Origin: Allobosea lathyri
GTDB lineage: Bacteria; Pseudomonadota; Alphaproteobacteria; Rhizobiales; Beijerinckiaceae
Length of the DNA stretch: 64,000 nt
NCBI RefSeq assembly: GCF_900108245.1
Contig: NZ_FNUY01000008.1
Location: forward strand, 124,001-188,000
Direction: 5' to 3'
Numbering within the stretch: position 1 is the stretch's first letter; each line of letters begins with the position of its first letter. A program made the position numbers and the translations under genes. The notes beneath the pieces were generated by a model that saw only the letters and a program-made list of their open reading frames with translations, was not told the DNA's origin and searched no databases. Shown here piece after piece: positions 51,978 to 63,243 of the stretch.

Positions 51978-52093
51978 GACGGCGAACAGGCGCCTCGGAC
52001 CAGGCCGCCGCCAGGAAACCACGCCGCGCGGGCCGCTTTATGCGGAGATATGCCTTCTCTGTGGGAGACAGCGATAAAGCCGGCTGAAGCGAC

Positions 52094-52122
52094 TGGACAG
52101 CCCGCGCATCACCGACTATACC
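52094..52122 (+). promoter_or_regulatory. Likely promoter of tRNA-Phe
   Basis: TGGACA and TATACC are separated by 17 bases, and the start point would be about 30 bases before the tRNA. The match to sigma-70 boxes is moderate. Confidence 0.45.
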
Positions 52123-52159
52123 CCGCCGACCAACAGGAAAGCGCCCGCGCTTCCCCGGC

Positions 52160-52235
52160 GCCCAGATAGCTCAGTTGGTAGAGCATGCGACTGAAAATCG
52201 CAGTGTCGCTGGTTCGATTCCAGCTCTGGGCACCA
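52160..52235 (+). tRNA. tRNA-Phe (anticodon GAA)
   Basis: A complete cloverleaf starting GCCCAGA and ending TCTGGGC plus ACCA, with the D-loop AGCTCAGTTGGTAGAGC, anticodon loop CTGAAAA (GAA) and T-arm GGTTCGATTCC. The terminal CCA is encoded. Confidence 0.95.
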
Positions 52236-52728
52236 TTTTCCTTTCCGGGCTGATCAGCGAAGAAAACGCGCTCAATCAAGAGCTTGCAGGCGCCCCGAGC
52301 GACGCGGGCGGGTGCTATCTACGGTTCTTTCGCTGGCGCCTCCGCGCAAGCATCCCAAGACAGGCGCCTGCCTTGACGTGACGCCGCTGACGTCTGGTTT
52401 CAGTCCGAGACTCGGCGGGCAAGGGTAGCAATCCAATCGCAGCGACACGACAATCGCCCTTTCGTTCGGCCGATGCCAACAAGCGCTTTCTAATCAGGCC
52501 TGAAGGCTCCGTCAGGCGCAACTGTCAGTGATTGCCGATGCGAGCGCCGTGCGCGGTCGTCACCGCCGGGGCCTTCAAGCCCCCGGAAGACTTCGGCCGG
52601 ATAGTCGTTCCGCTCCTTCCGCGAATTGAAATACGGTCGACATCCACGGGACCGCCGGGATAAATGGAACGAATCGACACCCTTTGCGTTGACGTTTGCC
52701 CCCTGGATGTGGGGCGAAAGGATTTAAT
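52236..52728. other. 493-bp intergenic region after tRNA-Phe
   Basis: No gene is supported; short frames on both strands lack a ribosome site and domain character. It holds a GC-rich hairpin near 52570-52590 and, at the right end, an EcfG-type promoter (52666-52690) for the next gene. Confidence 0.6.
52666..52690 (+). promoter_or_regulatory. EcfG general-stress promoter of the Gly/Tyr-rich protein
   Basis: GGAAC (52666-52670) and CGTT (52687-52690) separated by 16 bases match the alphaproteobacterial general-stress consensus exactly, 39 bases before the ATG. Confidence 0.7.
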
Positions 52729-53079
52729 ATGAATAGGAAGTCCATTTTTGCCGGCTTCGTCGGTGCTATTGCTCTCGCGAGTGCTGCTATTACTGCCCCA
52801 ACGGCAGCCAGCGCAGCCGAGGCATTACCAGCCGCCGTTGCTCATCAGCTCGACAAGCAGGCTGTAGAGTTCACCATGACTGCGGCCAAACAGCGTCGCC
52901 TTATGATGATCGAACAAGCGCAGCGCCAGCAGCAATACGGGCGTGGCGGCTATGGACGTGGCCCTGGCTATGGACGCGGACCTGGCTACGGACGTGGACC
53001 GGGCTATGGCTACGGGCCGCGTCGTGGCTATGGTGGCCCGCCTCCGGGCTATGGCTATCGCCGTTACGACCGATACTGA
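52729..53079 (+). CDS. Exported Gly/Tyr/Arg-rich repeat protein
   Basis: A 116-residue exported protein. The Sec signal peptide (GAIALASAAITAPTAASAAE) is followed by a short helix with QLDKQAVEFTMTAAKQRRLMMIEQAQRQQQ and then about 45 residues of Gly-Tyr-Arg repeats (GRGPGY four times), ending RRYDRY. The repeats are nearly identical at the DNA level. Such tails occur in cell-surface and stress proteins and may bind nucleic acids, metals or polysaccharide. The codons at the start are AT-rich. A perfect EcfG promoter precedes it, and a strong terminator follows. Confidence 0.82.
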   Translation: MNRKSIFAGFVGAIALASAAITAPTAASAAEALPAAVAHQLDKQAVEFTMTAAKQRRLMMIEQAQRQQQYGRGGYGRGPGYGRGPGYGRGPGYGYGPRRGYGGPPPGYGYRRYDRY

Positions 53080-53114
53080 GCGGACATCCTTCCGCTTCTC
53101 CGCTTACGGGATTA

Positions 53115-53142
53115 GGGGGCGCATCGAGCGCCCCCTTTTTTT
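53115..53142 (+). terminator. Rho-independent terminator
   Basis: A perfect 8-bp stem GGGGGCGC/GCGCCCCC with loop ATCGA, followed by seven T, lies 36 bases after the Gly/Tyr-rich protein stop. Confidence 0.95.
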
Positions 53143-53260
53143 GTTGGGTCGCTCCTCCAGGAAGACTTGATGGTGCGGACGTTGTAACGGCTTCTTGCCA
53201 ACTCAGCCGCGTCGGGTTGAACTTCTGTGACCGGCGGTCGAACACAAAAAGGGGCTCGGC

Positions 53261-53749
53261 ATGAATTCGATTAACCTACCGATGGAAGGCGGCTGCCGGT
53301 GCGGGCGGATTCGCCTGCAAATCACCAAGCCGCCCATTCTCACCATGGCGTGTCACTGCACCGGCTGCCAGCGCATGAGTTCCAGCGCCTATTCCTTGAG
53401 CGCGGCGATCCCGTCGGACGGTTTTCTCGTCACCAAAGGCGAGCCTGTCATCGGCGGGCTGCATGGCGGCGCGAAGCACTATTTCTGCCCGCATTGCATG
53501 AGTTGGATGTTCACCCGGCCCGAGGGCGTCGATTGGTTCGTGAATCTTCGACCGACAATGCTGGATGATCCGAGCTGGTTTTCACCCTTTGTCGAAACCT
53601 ACACGAGCGAGCGGCTGCCCTGGGCTAGGACCCCCGCCGCGCACAGCTTCGAGACGTTCCCGCCCATGGAAGCCTATGGTGCTCTCACGCAGGAATTTGC
53701 CGAAAGTGTCGCGATAGAAGGCGCCGCAGGGAGCGGGAAGCAGGCGTGA
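53261..53749 (+). CDS. GFA-family zinc protein
   Basis: A 162-residue protein of the glutathione-dependent formaldehyde-activating (Gfa/CENP-V) fold. The zinc cysteines are in GGCRCGRIRL, MACHCTGCQRMS and FCPHCMSWMF. The family binds zinc and, in Gfa, is proposed to promote addition of formaldehyde to glutathione; most members are uncharacterised. The ATG lies after an acceptable upstream context but with no strong ribosome site. Next to it is an AraC regulator, but a link is speculative. Confidence 0.87.
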   Translation: MNSINLPMEGGCRCGRIRLQITKPPILTMACHCTGCQRMSSSAYSLSAAIPSDGFLVTKGEPVIGGLHGGAKHYFCPHCMSWMFTRPEGVDWFVNLRPTMLDDPSWFSPFVETYTSERLPWARTPAAHSFETFPPMEAYGALTQEFAESVAIEGAAGSGKQA

Positions 53750-54109
53750 CCATGCGCGCCGACGATTGCGAGGAGGCGAGCGGAAGCGATGACGGCAGCC
53801 GGTAAAACCTGAGGCGAGGCAGGAATTCTGCCAGCTTTCTTTGCGGCAATTTCCCTTAAGCATGACGTGGTAATTCTGCTCGAATCGAGGTTCTGGAACT
53901 GGCTGCCGGAAGACATCAAGGCCGCCAGGCGACAGCAATGTCGCCGGGATCAACCAGCAACGCTCGGATTCAGCTGGCGATTACGGTCGATGCTTCCGCG
54001 TTCGAAAAAACTCGATGAGACGAATGGCACCTTTGATGCATATCAAGTATTGTTGGTCCTGAATATTCCAAGAGCCTAACCTCGCTTCATCCGTGCTGTC
54101 GGGCTTGCC
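53750..54109. other. 360-bp intergenic region before the AraC regulator
   Basis: No gene is supported. The stretch 53820-54080 is AT-richer than average and includes the short frame 53867-54079, which has no domain or ribosome site. The right end, with TATTCC- and AAGTATT-rich DNA, probably carries the AraC-gene promoter. Confidence 0.55.
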
Positions 54110-55123
54110 ATGTCCCCAATTCAGTTTTCCACTCACGGGCTCCCCCCGCGAGAACAGATTGAAGCCTGGCGCGGTTGGTTCGATTCCGTCTTCGACGTTG
54201 TCCCGGGTGCGGTCGATGACGGATTTACGGCCCAAAGCACAACCTGGACGCTGGACGGCTTCGCGCTGAGTCGCGTTGCCGCGCCCTCCCTTCAGGCGAC
54301 GCGGACGAAAGCCCTTATCCGGCGCAATCCGATAGATCATTGGGCGGTCACTCTCGGGCAGCGCACGACCACCGGCCTGGGAGGAAATGGCGAGACGCTG
54401 AACGTGCCCGCCCGCACGCCCTTCGTCGTCTCGCTGGGCCGTGGACTTGTGAGCCAGAGAAGCCAGGATGAGCGGCTCCAGCTCTATCTGCCCCGCGATA
54501 CGTTCGGCGAACTCGCACCGATGCTCGATGCGGTGCAGGGACAGGCCCTGAACACGCCGCTGGGGAAACTGCTCGGCGATTACCTCGTTCTGCTCGAGCA
54601 GAGCCTGGCCGGACTGACCCCAGCCGATCTGCCGCGGCTGACGAACGCCGTTCGCGCCATGATGTTGGCTTGCGTGGCGCCGTCCACTGACCATGCGGTG
54701 GCGGCGGCAAACCAGATCGACATCAGCAGGCGCGAGAGGGCGCGGCAGATCATCGGACGGCATCTGCGCCATCCTTCGATGGGGACGGATACGCTGTGTC
54801 GCGAACTCGGCATGTCGCGCAGTCAGGTCTATCGCCTTCTGCAGAATGACGGTGGCGTCATGCACTACATCCAGCGTCGGCGCCTGCTGCAGGCCTATGC
54901 CGATCTGTCGGATCTGTCGAACACGAGGTCGATTACGGCGATCGCCGAATCCCTGTGTTTCCCGGACGCGTCGAGCTTCACCCGCGCCTTCAGGCAGGAG
55001 TTCGGCGTGAGCCCGCGTGATGTCCGGGCTGTGTCGCTGACCGGTCAGGCCTTGCTGCCCGTGCCAAGGCATCCCCCTGGCTCGGAGATCGAGACCCTCC
55101 GGGACTGCTTGCGCCAGTTCTGA
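54110..55123 (+). CDS. AraC-family transcriptional regulator
   Basis: A 337-residue regulator. The N-terminal 190 residues form an AraC-binding-like sensor domain (IDHWAVTLGQRTT near residue 75). The C-terminal helix-turn-helix pair is clear: MGTDTLCRELGMSRSQVYRLLQNDGGVMHYIQRRRLLQAY and SITAIAESLCFPDASSFTRAFRQEFGVSPRDVR. The effector is unknown. It is convergent with nothing nearby and has no obvious divergent target, so it may act elsewhere. Some members of this subgroup control aromatic or amide breakdown. Confidence 0.87.
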   Translation: MSPIQFSTHGLPPREQIEAWRGWFDSVFDVVPGAVDDGFTAQSTTWTLDGFALSRVAAPSLQATRTKALIRRNPIDHWAVTLGQRTTTGLGGNGETLNVPARTPFVVSLGRGLVSQRSQDERLQLYLPRDTFGELAPMLDAVQGQALNTPLGKLLGDYLVLLEQSLAGLTPADLPRLTNAVRAMMLACVAPSTDHAVAAANQIDISRRERARQIIGRHLRHPSMGTDTLCRELGMSRSQVYRLLQNDGGVMHYIQRRRLLQAYADLSDLSNTRSITAIAESLCFPDASSFTRAFRQEFGVSPRDVRAVSLTGQALLPVPRHPPGSEIETLRDCLRQF

Positions 55124-55228
55124 TCCGTTTTGCGCGGATCAGAGGCCTGCATCCGTGCTGATGGAGCCGAAACCGCGCAGCCTGGACACGCTGCTCACAG
55201 AAACGATAGCGATTGTCTCAGGGATGGC

Positions 55229-55258
55229 TTGTCAAAGCGCGTGGCAATCGGGCATAGA
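55229..55258 (+). promoter_or_regulatory. Likely promoter of tRNA-Ser
   Basis: TTGTCA and CATAGA with an 18-base spacer put the start point a few bases before the tRNA at 55268. Moderate match to sigma-70 boxes. Confidence 0.45.
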
Positions 55259-55267
55259 GCGTGCAAC

Positions 55268-55358
55268 GGAGACGTGGCCGAGAGGCTGAAGGCACTCGTT
55301 TGCTAAATGAGCATACCCCACAAGGGTATCGAGGGTTCGAATCCCTCCGTCTCCGCCA
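55268..55358 (+). tRNA. tRNA-Ser (anticodon GCT)
   Basis: A class II tRNA: acceptor GGAGACG/CGTCTCC, anticodon stem CTCGT/ATGAG with loop TTGCTAA (GCT, serine codons AGC/AGU), a long variable arm (ACCCCACAAGGGT) and the T-arm GGTTCGAATCC. The terminal CCA is encoded. It lies 171 bases from the convergent phosphonate operon. Confidence 0.94.
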
Positions 55359-55529
55359 CTACCCTGCTCTTTAAGCGGTTGAAGTATCAGATAGTTTCAC
55401 CCATCTGATCGGGCGTTTCCCAACGCAGGGGCGGGCGCGCGTCGCTGCTGAAGCGAAGCTGTCTGATGCTGATCATAGAAGCGCCTTGCGGATCATCGCG
55501 CCCGGCGTCGATTCCATCTCGACTGGTAT

Positions 55530-56438
55530 TCAGACATAAATCGGATTCGACCACGCTGTCTTGCCGTCCGGAGCCACGACCATAACTCGGCACCAGCTGC
55601 CTGAAAATTTCCCGAGCGGGAACCGTGCCCGCGTCAGGCCGAAGCCGGCGGTCGCTTCATTCTTCGAGGCGCGGCCCACGACGATGATCTGCGAAGCGGC
55701 CGAGCAGGCGATCTCGATATGGCCGTCATTCACCGCGATGTTCTCGATCAGCGGGCCCTGTGTCGAATAGTAATGGCCTGCCTTAAGCGCTTCGACGAGC
55801 GCCGCCGGTTCATTCCGTTCGGCTTTGACCATCACCCAGCCGCCGAAGGCATCGCGGTTTTCATCGCCCTCTACGAGCCAATGCGTGTCGTCGCACGCCA
55901 GCGCATTGATGCGCCGGCCGCCGGTCAGGAGCATGTCGAGGTAATACGCTCCGCCGCCGCGTGACTGTCGCACCTGGCTCGTGTGATTATAGACCTCGAC
56001 CGCGTGTGCGCCTGGAATGCTCGCAGCGTCTTCTGGAGTAAGCCCGTACCATTCGGGATGCGGGATCGCGACGAATGCACCGGCATCGAGGCAGCGCTGA
56101 GCGATCTGTGGCCCGGTCTCGCCGTCTCCGTTTCCCGGAAAATCAAGCGGCAGGCCCACGGCGAGAATGTGCCATTGCTCTCCCGCTGCCGTCATCGGCG
56201 CATGGCACTCCGCCCCGAGGATCGTGGAGAAGCTCTCGGTGCGGTAGCTCGTCGTATCGGTGATCGGATACTGGTATCGCGCCGTGAAGTGGTCGGAGAG
56301 GCAAATGAAGTCGTAGCCTTGCTCGCGATAGCGCGCGCAAACGTCTTCCGGACCGATCTTGCCGTCCGAGCGCTTGGAATGCGTGTGGAGATTGCCGCGG
56401 TAAAACCGGCCGGGTGCGGAGAAGGCGTCGATAGTCAT
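55530..56438 (-). CDS. PHP-domain phosphoesterase-like protein at the end of the phosphonate operon
   Basis: A 302-residue PHP-superfamily protein. The metal motifs are NLHTHSKRSDG (HxH...D), FICLSDHF, AIPHPEWYG and ALACDDTHW. The C-terminal 70 residues form a beta-rich domain ending SNPIYV. PHP proteins hydrolyse phosphoesters with three metals. It lies 134 bases after phnY on the same strand, so it is likely co-transcribed with the phosphonate genes, where it might process a phosphate or phosphonate ester. It is not of the PhnP or PhnPP type that I know, and the substrate is unknown. Upstream ribosome site AGGACC. Confidence 0.8.
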   Translation of the reverse strand: MTIDAFSAPGRFYRGNLHTHSKRSDGKIGPEDVCARYREQGYDFICLSDHFTARYQYPITDTTSYRTESFSTILGAECHAPMTAAGEQWHILAVGLPLDFPGNGDGETGPQIAQRCLDAGAFVAIPHPEWYGLTPEDAASIPGAHAVEVYNHTSQVRQSRGGGAYYLDMLLTGGRRINALACDDTHWLVEGDENRDAFGGWVMVKAERNEPAALVEALKAGHYYSTQGPLIENIAVNDGHIEIACSAASQIIVVGRASKNEATAGFGLTRARFPLGKFSGSWCRVMVVAPDGKTAWSNPIYV

Positions 56439-56572
56439 GACTCAGGTCCTGGGTCCGGGCAGCGCGGAGGGCTGTCGAATACCTCCGGCACATTACGGAT
56501 TCGAGATGGTCTGCTCGCCCCGGCTCTCCGCGGCTTGGCTTGTCCCGCCGTTGGCCCTTGCTCTGCTCACCC

Positions 56573-58024
56573 TCACGCAGTCCACGGCTGGGACCATGTC
56601 TTGACGTTTGTGAAGCTTTTCATGGCTTCGACGACGCCTTCCTTGTAGCCGAGGCCGGAATCCTTGATGCCGCCGAAGGGCGACATCTCGATGCGGTAGC
56701 CCGGGACTTCCCAGATGTTGACGGTGCCGACCTCGAGCTCGGCGACGAAGCGGCTGGCATAGTCCATCCGGTTGGTGCAGATGCCCGAGGACAGGCCGTA
56801 GGCGGTCGAGTTCGAGATGGCGATGACCGCGGCGATGTCGTCGGGGCAGCGCACGATCGGGATCACCGGCCCAAAGGTCTCCTCATGCACCAGCTCGCAA
56901 TCATAGGGCACGTGGTCGACCACGGTCGGGTGGAACAGCGCGCCCTGGCGCGGGGCGCCGTGCAGCACCCGGGCGCCATGCCTCACCGCATCCTCGACCC
57001 GGGCCTCGAACAGCTGTGCCGAGCGCTCGTTGATGACCGTGCCGACATCGGTCTCAGGGTCCATCGGGTCGCCGCACTTCAGCTTGCGGGCCTTCTCGAC
57101 CACGAGCTTCGAGAACGCATCGGCGACGCTCTCGACGACCAGGATGCGCTTGACCGCGGTGCAGCGCTGGCCGGAGTTCTTGGTCGCTCCGGTGACGGCG
57201 AGCTCGGCCGCCTTGTCGAGATCGGCATCCTCCATCACGATCAGCGGGTCGTTGCCGCCGAGCTCGAGCACGATGCGCTTGTAGCCGGCCGTATTGGCGA
57301 TGTGCTTGCCGACCCGGACCGAGCCGGTGAAGGTCACCAGATCGGCATCGGGATCGGTGATCATCGCATCGCCCATGGTCGAGGGATTGCCGGTGACGAC
57401 CGAGAGCATCTCGGGCGGCAGGCCGGCCTCGTAGAGCACATCGGCAAGCGCCAGCGCGGTCAGCGGCGTCAGCTCGGTGGGCTTCAGCACGAGGCGGTTA
57501 TTGGTCGCGATCGCCGGCGCCAGCTTGTGGCTGACCATGTTGAGCGGGTGGTTGAACGGCGTGATCGCCGAGATCACGCCGAGCAGCGGCTGGCGCGTCG
57601 TGAAGATCTTGCGCGCCTTGCCGTTGGGCGAGATGTCGCAAGCGAACATCTCGCCATCGTCCTTGATGGTGAGCTGGGCGGCAAAGGACCAGACGTCATA
57701 GGCGCGGCTCGCCTCATAGAGCGAATCCTTCCAGCACAGCCCGGCTTCCGCCGTAATCAGCCGGGCGAACTCGTCCTTGCGGTCGCGCAGCAGCTCGGCC
57801 GTCTTCTGCAGGATCTGCTGGCGCTCGTAGCGGGTCAGCTTCGGCTTGAACGCCTTGGCCTTGGCGAAGGCGTCGCGGACATGTTCGGGCCGCGCCGCCG
57901 GGATCAGGCCGACGACCGTGTTGTCATAGGGGTTGCGCACCTCCAGCATGTCGTCGGTCGAGACGAGCTTGCCGGCGATCCGCATCGCTTCGCGGCGCAC
58001 CGGCGGCTTGATGTTGACGGTCAT
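56573..58024 (-). CDS. phnY: Phosphonoacetaldehyde dehydrogenase
   Basis: A 483-residue aldehyde dehydrogenase. The family blocks [29 protein letters not shown] and [14 protein letters not shown] (catalytic Cys) are present. The identity as PhnY, which oxidises phosphonoacetaldehyde to phosphonoacetate, rests on its position two bases after phnA and on RCTAVKR with [19 protein letters not shown], as in the known rhizobial enzyme. It works with PhnA. A related semialdehyde dehydrogenase is possible but much less likely in this operon. Confidence 0.88.
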   Translation of the reverse strand: MTVNIKPPVRREAMRIAGKLVSTDDMLEVRNPYDNTVVGLIPAARPEHVRDAFAKAKAFKPKLTRYERQQILQKTAELLRDRKDEFARLITAEAGLCWKDSLYEASRAYDVWSFAAQLTIKDDGEMFACDISPNGKARKIFTTRQPLLGVISAITPFNHPLNMVSHKLAPAIATNNRLVLKPTELTPLTALALADVLYEAGLPPEMLSVVTGNPSTMGDAMITDPDADLVTFTGSVRVGKHIANTAGYKRIVLELGGNDPLIVMEDADLDKAAELAVTGATKNSGQRCTAVKRILVVESVADAFSKLVVEKARKLKCGDPMDPETDVGTVINERSAQLFEARVEDAVRHGARVLHGAPRQGALFHPTVVDHVPYDCELVHEETFGPVIPIVRCPDDIAAVIAISNSTAYGLSSGICTNRMDYASRFVAELEVGTVNIWEVPGYRIEMSPFGGIKDSGLGYKEGVVEAMKSFTNVKTWSQPWTA

Positions 58025-58026
58025 GA

Positions 58027-60231
<2,205 letters not shown>

Positions 60232-61044
60232 TCAGGCCGTTGCGGTGGCGACGAGAGGTGCCAGGATCGGCTGCCTGGCGGCGGCGCGCGGCTTCAGCAC
60301 GCGCCCGATGCCGGGGTCTTCCAGGCCGGGATAGATCTGGTGGACGATCTCGGCCGTCAGGTGATCGGGCGTATCGTCGAAGACCACCTTGCCACCGCTG
60401 AGCCCGACGATCCGCTCGCCGAACTCGACGGCATAATCGACCTGGTGAAGGTTGCAGATCACGGCGATGCCCTTCTCCTTGCAGATCGCCTTGAGATAGC
60501 CGAGCACGATCCGCGAGGTCTTCGGATCGAGGCTCGCCACTGGCTCATCGCAGAGGATCACGGCCGGCTGCTGCGCCAGCGCCCGGGCGATGCCGACGCG
60601 CTGCTGCTCGCCGCCCGAGAGCTGATCGCCCCGCGAATTCGCCTTGTGCGGCAGTTCGACCCGCGCCAGCGCCTCCATCGCGATCTCGACATCGCGCTTG
60701 GGGAAGAGCTGCAGCATCGTCAGGATGGAGGACAGCCCCGCCATCCGGCCGACCAGCACGTTCTTCAGCACGGACAGCCGCTTCACCAGATTGTGGTGCT
60801 GGAAGATCATCGCGACCGGCTGCTCGCCGCGCGCCTTGCTCTTCGTGTCGAACACCTTGCCGTCGATCAGCGTCCGTCCGGCATCCGGTTGCACGAGGCC
60901 GTTGATGCAGCGCAGAAGCGTCGATTTGCCCGCGCCGCTCGGCCCGAGCACGACCAGGAACTCGCCGGGTTCCACCGTCAGGTCGATGCCCTGCAACACG
61001 GGACGCCCGGCATAGGATTTCTTCAGGCCTTCGATCTTGATCAT
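60232..61044 (-). CDS. phnC: Phosphonate ABC transporter ATP-binding protein
   Basis: A 270-residue ABC ATPase: Walker [10 protein letters not shown], the Q-loop region [24 protein letters not shown] (typical PhnC), signature LSGGEQQRV, Walker [16 protein letters not shown] and switch His in [16 protein letters not shown] ribosome site precedes the ATG. It pairs with PhnE and PhnD. The C-terminal tail beyond residue 245 is Ala-rich and variable. Confidence 0.93.
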   Translation of the reverse strand: MIKIEGLKKSYAGRPVLQGIDLTVEPGEFLVVLGPSGAGKSTLLRCINGLVQPDAGRTLIDGKVFDTKSKARGEQPVAMIFQHHNLVKRLSVLKNVLVGRMAGLSSILTMLQLFPKRDVEIAMEALARVELPHKANSRGDQLSGGEQQRVGIARALAQQPAVILCDEPVASLDPKTSRIVLGYLKAICKEKGIAVICNLHQVDYAVEFGERIVGLSGGKVVFDDTPDHLTAEIVHQIYPGLEDPGIGRVLKPRAAARQPILAPLVATATA

Positions 61045-61072
61045 GATGGATCCTCCCGGTCGCAGCTGGCGA

Positions 61073-61951
61073 CTACTTCATCTTGACCAGATCGAGCTTC
61101 AGCACCTTCGCGGTATCGCGAATGATGTCGTAGGCCTGATCATTGGTCTCGACGAAGCGGTTGAGCTTGCCCTGATCGGCCCAGGTGATGTCCCGGATGT
61201 TCAGGAAGGCGGATTTGATCTGCTGCTTGAGGTCATCCGGCAGATTCTTGCGCCAGCAGGTCGGCGACTCCGGAATTGGATCCGAGCGCCAGACCACGTG
61301 GATGTCGGCGGCGTCGACCAGCTTCTTCTGAACGGCGGCGTCGAAGATCCGGTCTGCGATCGTCGCGGCATCGACGCGCTTGTTGGCGACGGCGAGCGCA
61401 TTGGCGTCGTGCGAGCCGGTGAAGAGAACGCGGCCGAAATCCTTTTCGGGATCGAAGCCCAGTTTCATCAGCCCGGCCTTGGGGAAGAGGTGGCCCGAGG
61501 TCGAGGAGGGATCGACGAAGGCGAAGGTGCGGCCCTTCAGGTCCTTCACCTCTTTGATGCCGCTGTCTTTCCGGGTGATGATCTGGCTGTGGTAGAAGGT
61601 CCGGCCCGATTTGGCCGTTTCGGCGGTCGCGAAGGCCTCGATGGCCGCGACCGTGGTGCCCAGCACATAGGAGAAGGGGCCGAGATAGGCCACTTCGACA
61701 TGGCCCGAGCGCATCGCCTCGATGACGCCGTTATAGTCCGAGGCGACGAAGCCCTGGACCTTGATGCCAAGGTTCTTCTGGAGCGCATCCAGCAGTTGCT
61801 GGCTCGATTCGAGCATGGCGCGCGAATCTTCCGAGGGAATCAGGCCGACGCGAATGAGCTTGGTCTGAGCGCGGACGATATGCGGCATTGCCAGCAGGGC
61901 GCCCGCAGCCGCGGCCGACCCCGTCATCACTTTCCGACGAGAAATGTTCAT
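61073..61951 (-). CDS. phnD: Phosphonate ABC transporter substrate-binding protein
   Basis: A 292-residue periplasmic binding protein. The N-terminus SRRKVMTGSAAAAGALLAMPHIVRAQ looks like a twin-arginine signal. RVGLIPSEDSRAMLESSQQLLDALQKNLGIKVQGFVASDYNGVIEAMRSGHVEVAYLGPFSY is typical of PhnD, and DPSSTSGHLFPKAGLM is the phosphonate-loop block. GGGAGGA precedes the ATG. Its ligand preference (2-aminoethyl-, hydroxyethyl- or other phosphonate) cannot be told from sequence. Confidence 0.92.
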   Translation of the reverse strand: MNISRRKVMTGSAAAAGALLAMPHIVRAQTKLIRVGLIPSEDSRAMLESSQQLLDALQKNLGIKVQGFVASDYNGVIEAMRSGHVEVAYLGPFSYVLGTTVAAIEAFATAETAKSGRTFYHSQIITRKDSGIKEVKDLKGRTFAFVDPSSTSGHLFPKAGLMKLGFDPEKDFGRVLFTGSHDANALAVANKRVDAATIADRIFDAAVQKKLVDAADIHVVWRSDPIPESPTCWRKNLPDDLKQQIKSAFLNIRDITWADQGKLNRFVETNDQAYDIIRDTAKVLKLDLVKMK

Positions 61952-62029
61952 GTCATCCTCCCAGATGATCCGGTGGTCTTTGACCTTGCCGGTGAACGCG
62001 TGGGCATGATTGCCCGAAAGATTGGATTG

Positions 62030-63121
62030 TCAGGCAGCTTTCGCAGCTTGCCTCCCGATGAAGTTGCGGCCCCGCTCGCCCTCCAGCGCCTTGTCGACGA
62101 GACGATTCCAGTCGGCCTGCGACACCCCGTAGGCGGAGGGCTCGGTCTTCACGCCGAGGTTCTGCAGGAACGCAGTCAGGTGCTCGGCGCCGGCCTCGAG
62201 ATCAGGCCCGAAGACCCTGCGCAGGGCCGCATCGCATTGGGGCTGCACGCCCATCGCCCAGCGCATCACCATCGGCAGCGAAAAGGAGCAGGCGATGCCG
62301 TGGATCGTGCCGGACTTCAGCGTGATGTCGTAGGAGATGTTGTGGGCCAGCGCGGTCTTGGTGTTGGAGAAGGCGAGGCCTGCCAGCAGGCTGGCGCGCA
62401 TCTGGCGAACCCTCAGATCGATATCGCCGGGCTCGTCGAGCAGGCGCGGCAGCGTATCGAGGATCTCGCGTGCTGCCTCGACGGCGTAATTGGCCGAAAC
62501 CGGATTGCCATTGACGTTCCAGATGCTTTCCAGCGCATGGGAGAGCGCGTCGAGGCCGGTCGCGAGTGTCAGGCCGCGCGGTGCTCCGATCGTCAGGGCG
62601 GGGTCGAGCACCGCCGTTTCCGGATAGAGGCGCGGATGAGCCAGGGAGTATTTGCTGCCATTGGCTGAGTCCCACACCGTCGCCCAGGACGTGACTTCGC
62701 TGCCGGTCCCGGCCGTCGTGGGCACGGCGATGATCGGGACGATGTCCGAGGCGTCGAGCGGGACCTTGTCGACGAGATGGCGGCGTACGGTTTCGAAATC
62801 GCCGCCGCTGGCCGCGAGCACCTTGGCGGCGTCGATCATGGAGCCGCCGCCGAGCGCGACGATGACCTCTGCCCGTTGCGCCGCTGCGCCGAACAGGCGG
62901 CAGGATTCGACGAGATCGGCGCAGTCCGGATTGGTTTCGATATTCGTGATCGTCGCGACCGGCGCACCGGCGGCGGCAACCAGACGCTCCGAAAGCTCCT
63001 TGAAGATCGGCTGGTCATAGGTGACGAGCGCCCAGCGGCGCTTGCCGATCAAACCTGCGACTTCGTCGAACAGGCCTGCACCGAAACGAATCCTGACCGG
63101 ATTCCAATAGGCCCACTGCAT
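62030..63121 (-). CDS. Iron-containing alcohol dehydrogenase, probably for a hydroxyalkyl-phosphonate
   Basis: A 363-residue group III alcohol dehydrogenase. The NAD loop is IVALGGGSMIDAAKVLA, and the metal site is in TGLDALSHALESIW and GIACSFSLPMVMRW (His and Asp ligands), with PTTAGTGSEVTSWATVW before it. It is first in the phosphonate operon. PhpC, a relative, reduces phosphonoacetaldehyde to 2-hydroxyethylphosphonate in biosynthesis. Here the reverse oxidation could feed PhnY. The ATG at 63121 is preferred over a GTG at 63139; GAGGGCGG precedes it. Substrate unproven. Confidence 0.85.
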   Translation of the reverse strand: MQWAYWNPVRIRFGAGLFDEVAGLIGKRRWALVTYDQPIFKELSERLVAAAGAPVATITNIETNPDCADLVESCRLFGAAAQRAEVIVALGGGSMIDAAKVLAASGGDFETVRRHLVDKVPLDASDIVPIIAVPTTAGTGSEVTSWATVWDSANGSKYSLAHPRLYPETAVLDPALTIGAPRGLTLATGLDALSHALESIWNVNGNPVSANYAVEAAREILDTLPRLLDEPGDIDLRVRQMRASLLAGLAFSNTKTALAHNISYDITLKSGTIHGIACSFSLPMVMRWAMGVQPQCDAALRRVFGPDLEAGAEHLTAFLQNLGVKTEPSAYGVSQADWNRLVDKALEGERGRNFIGRQAAKAA

Positions 63122-63228
63122 GCGTCCGCCCTCGCTCACGTTTGTGCCATCGCGCTTTCCGAGCGCCGTTGGTGGAGATGCTCACAAAGGACGAACCAAG
63201 AAACAAATTGATTTTTCAGAGCTGATAG

Positions 63229-63243
63229 ATAGAAATTTGCTAT
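63229..63243. promoter_or_regulatory. LysR-type T-N11-A dyad between the phosphonate operon and its regulator
   Basis: ATAGAAATTTGCTAT has arms ATAG/CTAT and the T-N11-A pattern bound by LysR regulators. It overlaps the LysR start codon and lies about 110 bases upstream of the first operon gene, suiting autoregulation and divergent control. Confidence 0.5.

Noticed and set aside
53867..54079. A 70-codon frame upstream of the AraC gene
   Set aside because: It has no ribosome site, no recognisable domain, and mixed composition; treated as intergenic DNA.
55387..55593. A 68-codon minus-strand frame near tRNA-Ser
   Set aside because: It overlaps the end of the PHP gene and has no domain or convincing start.
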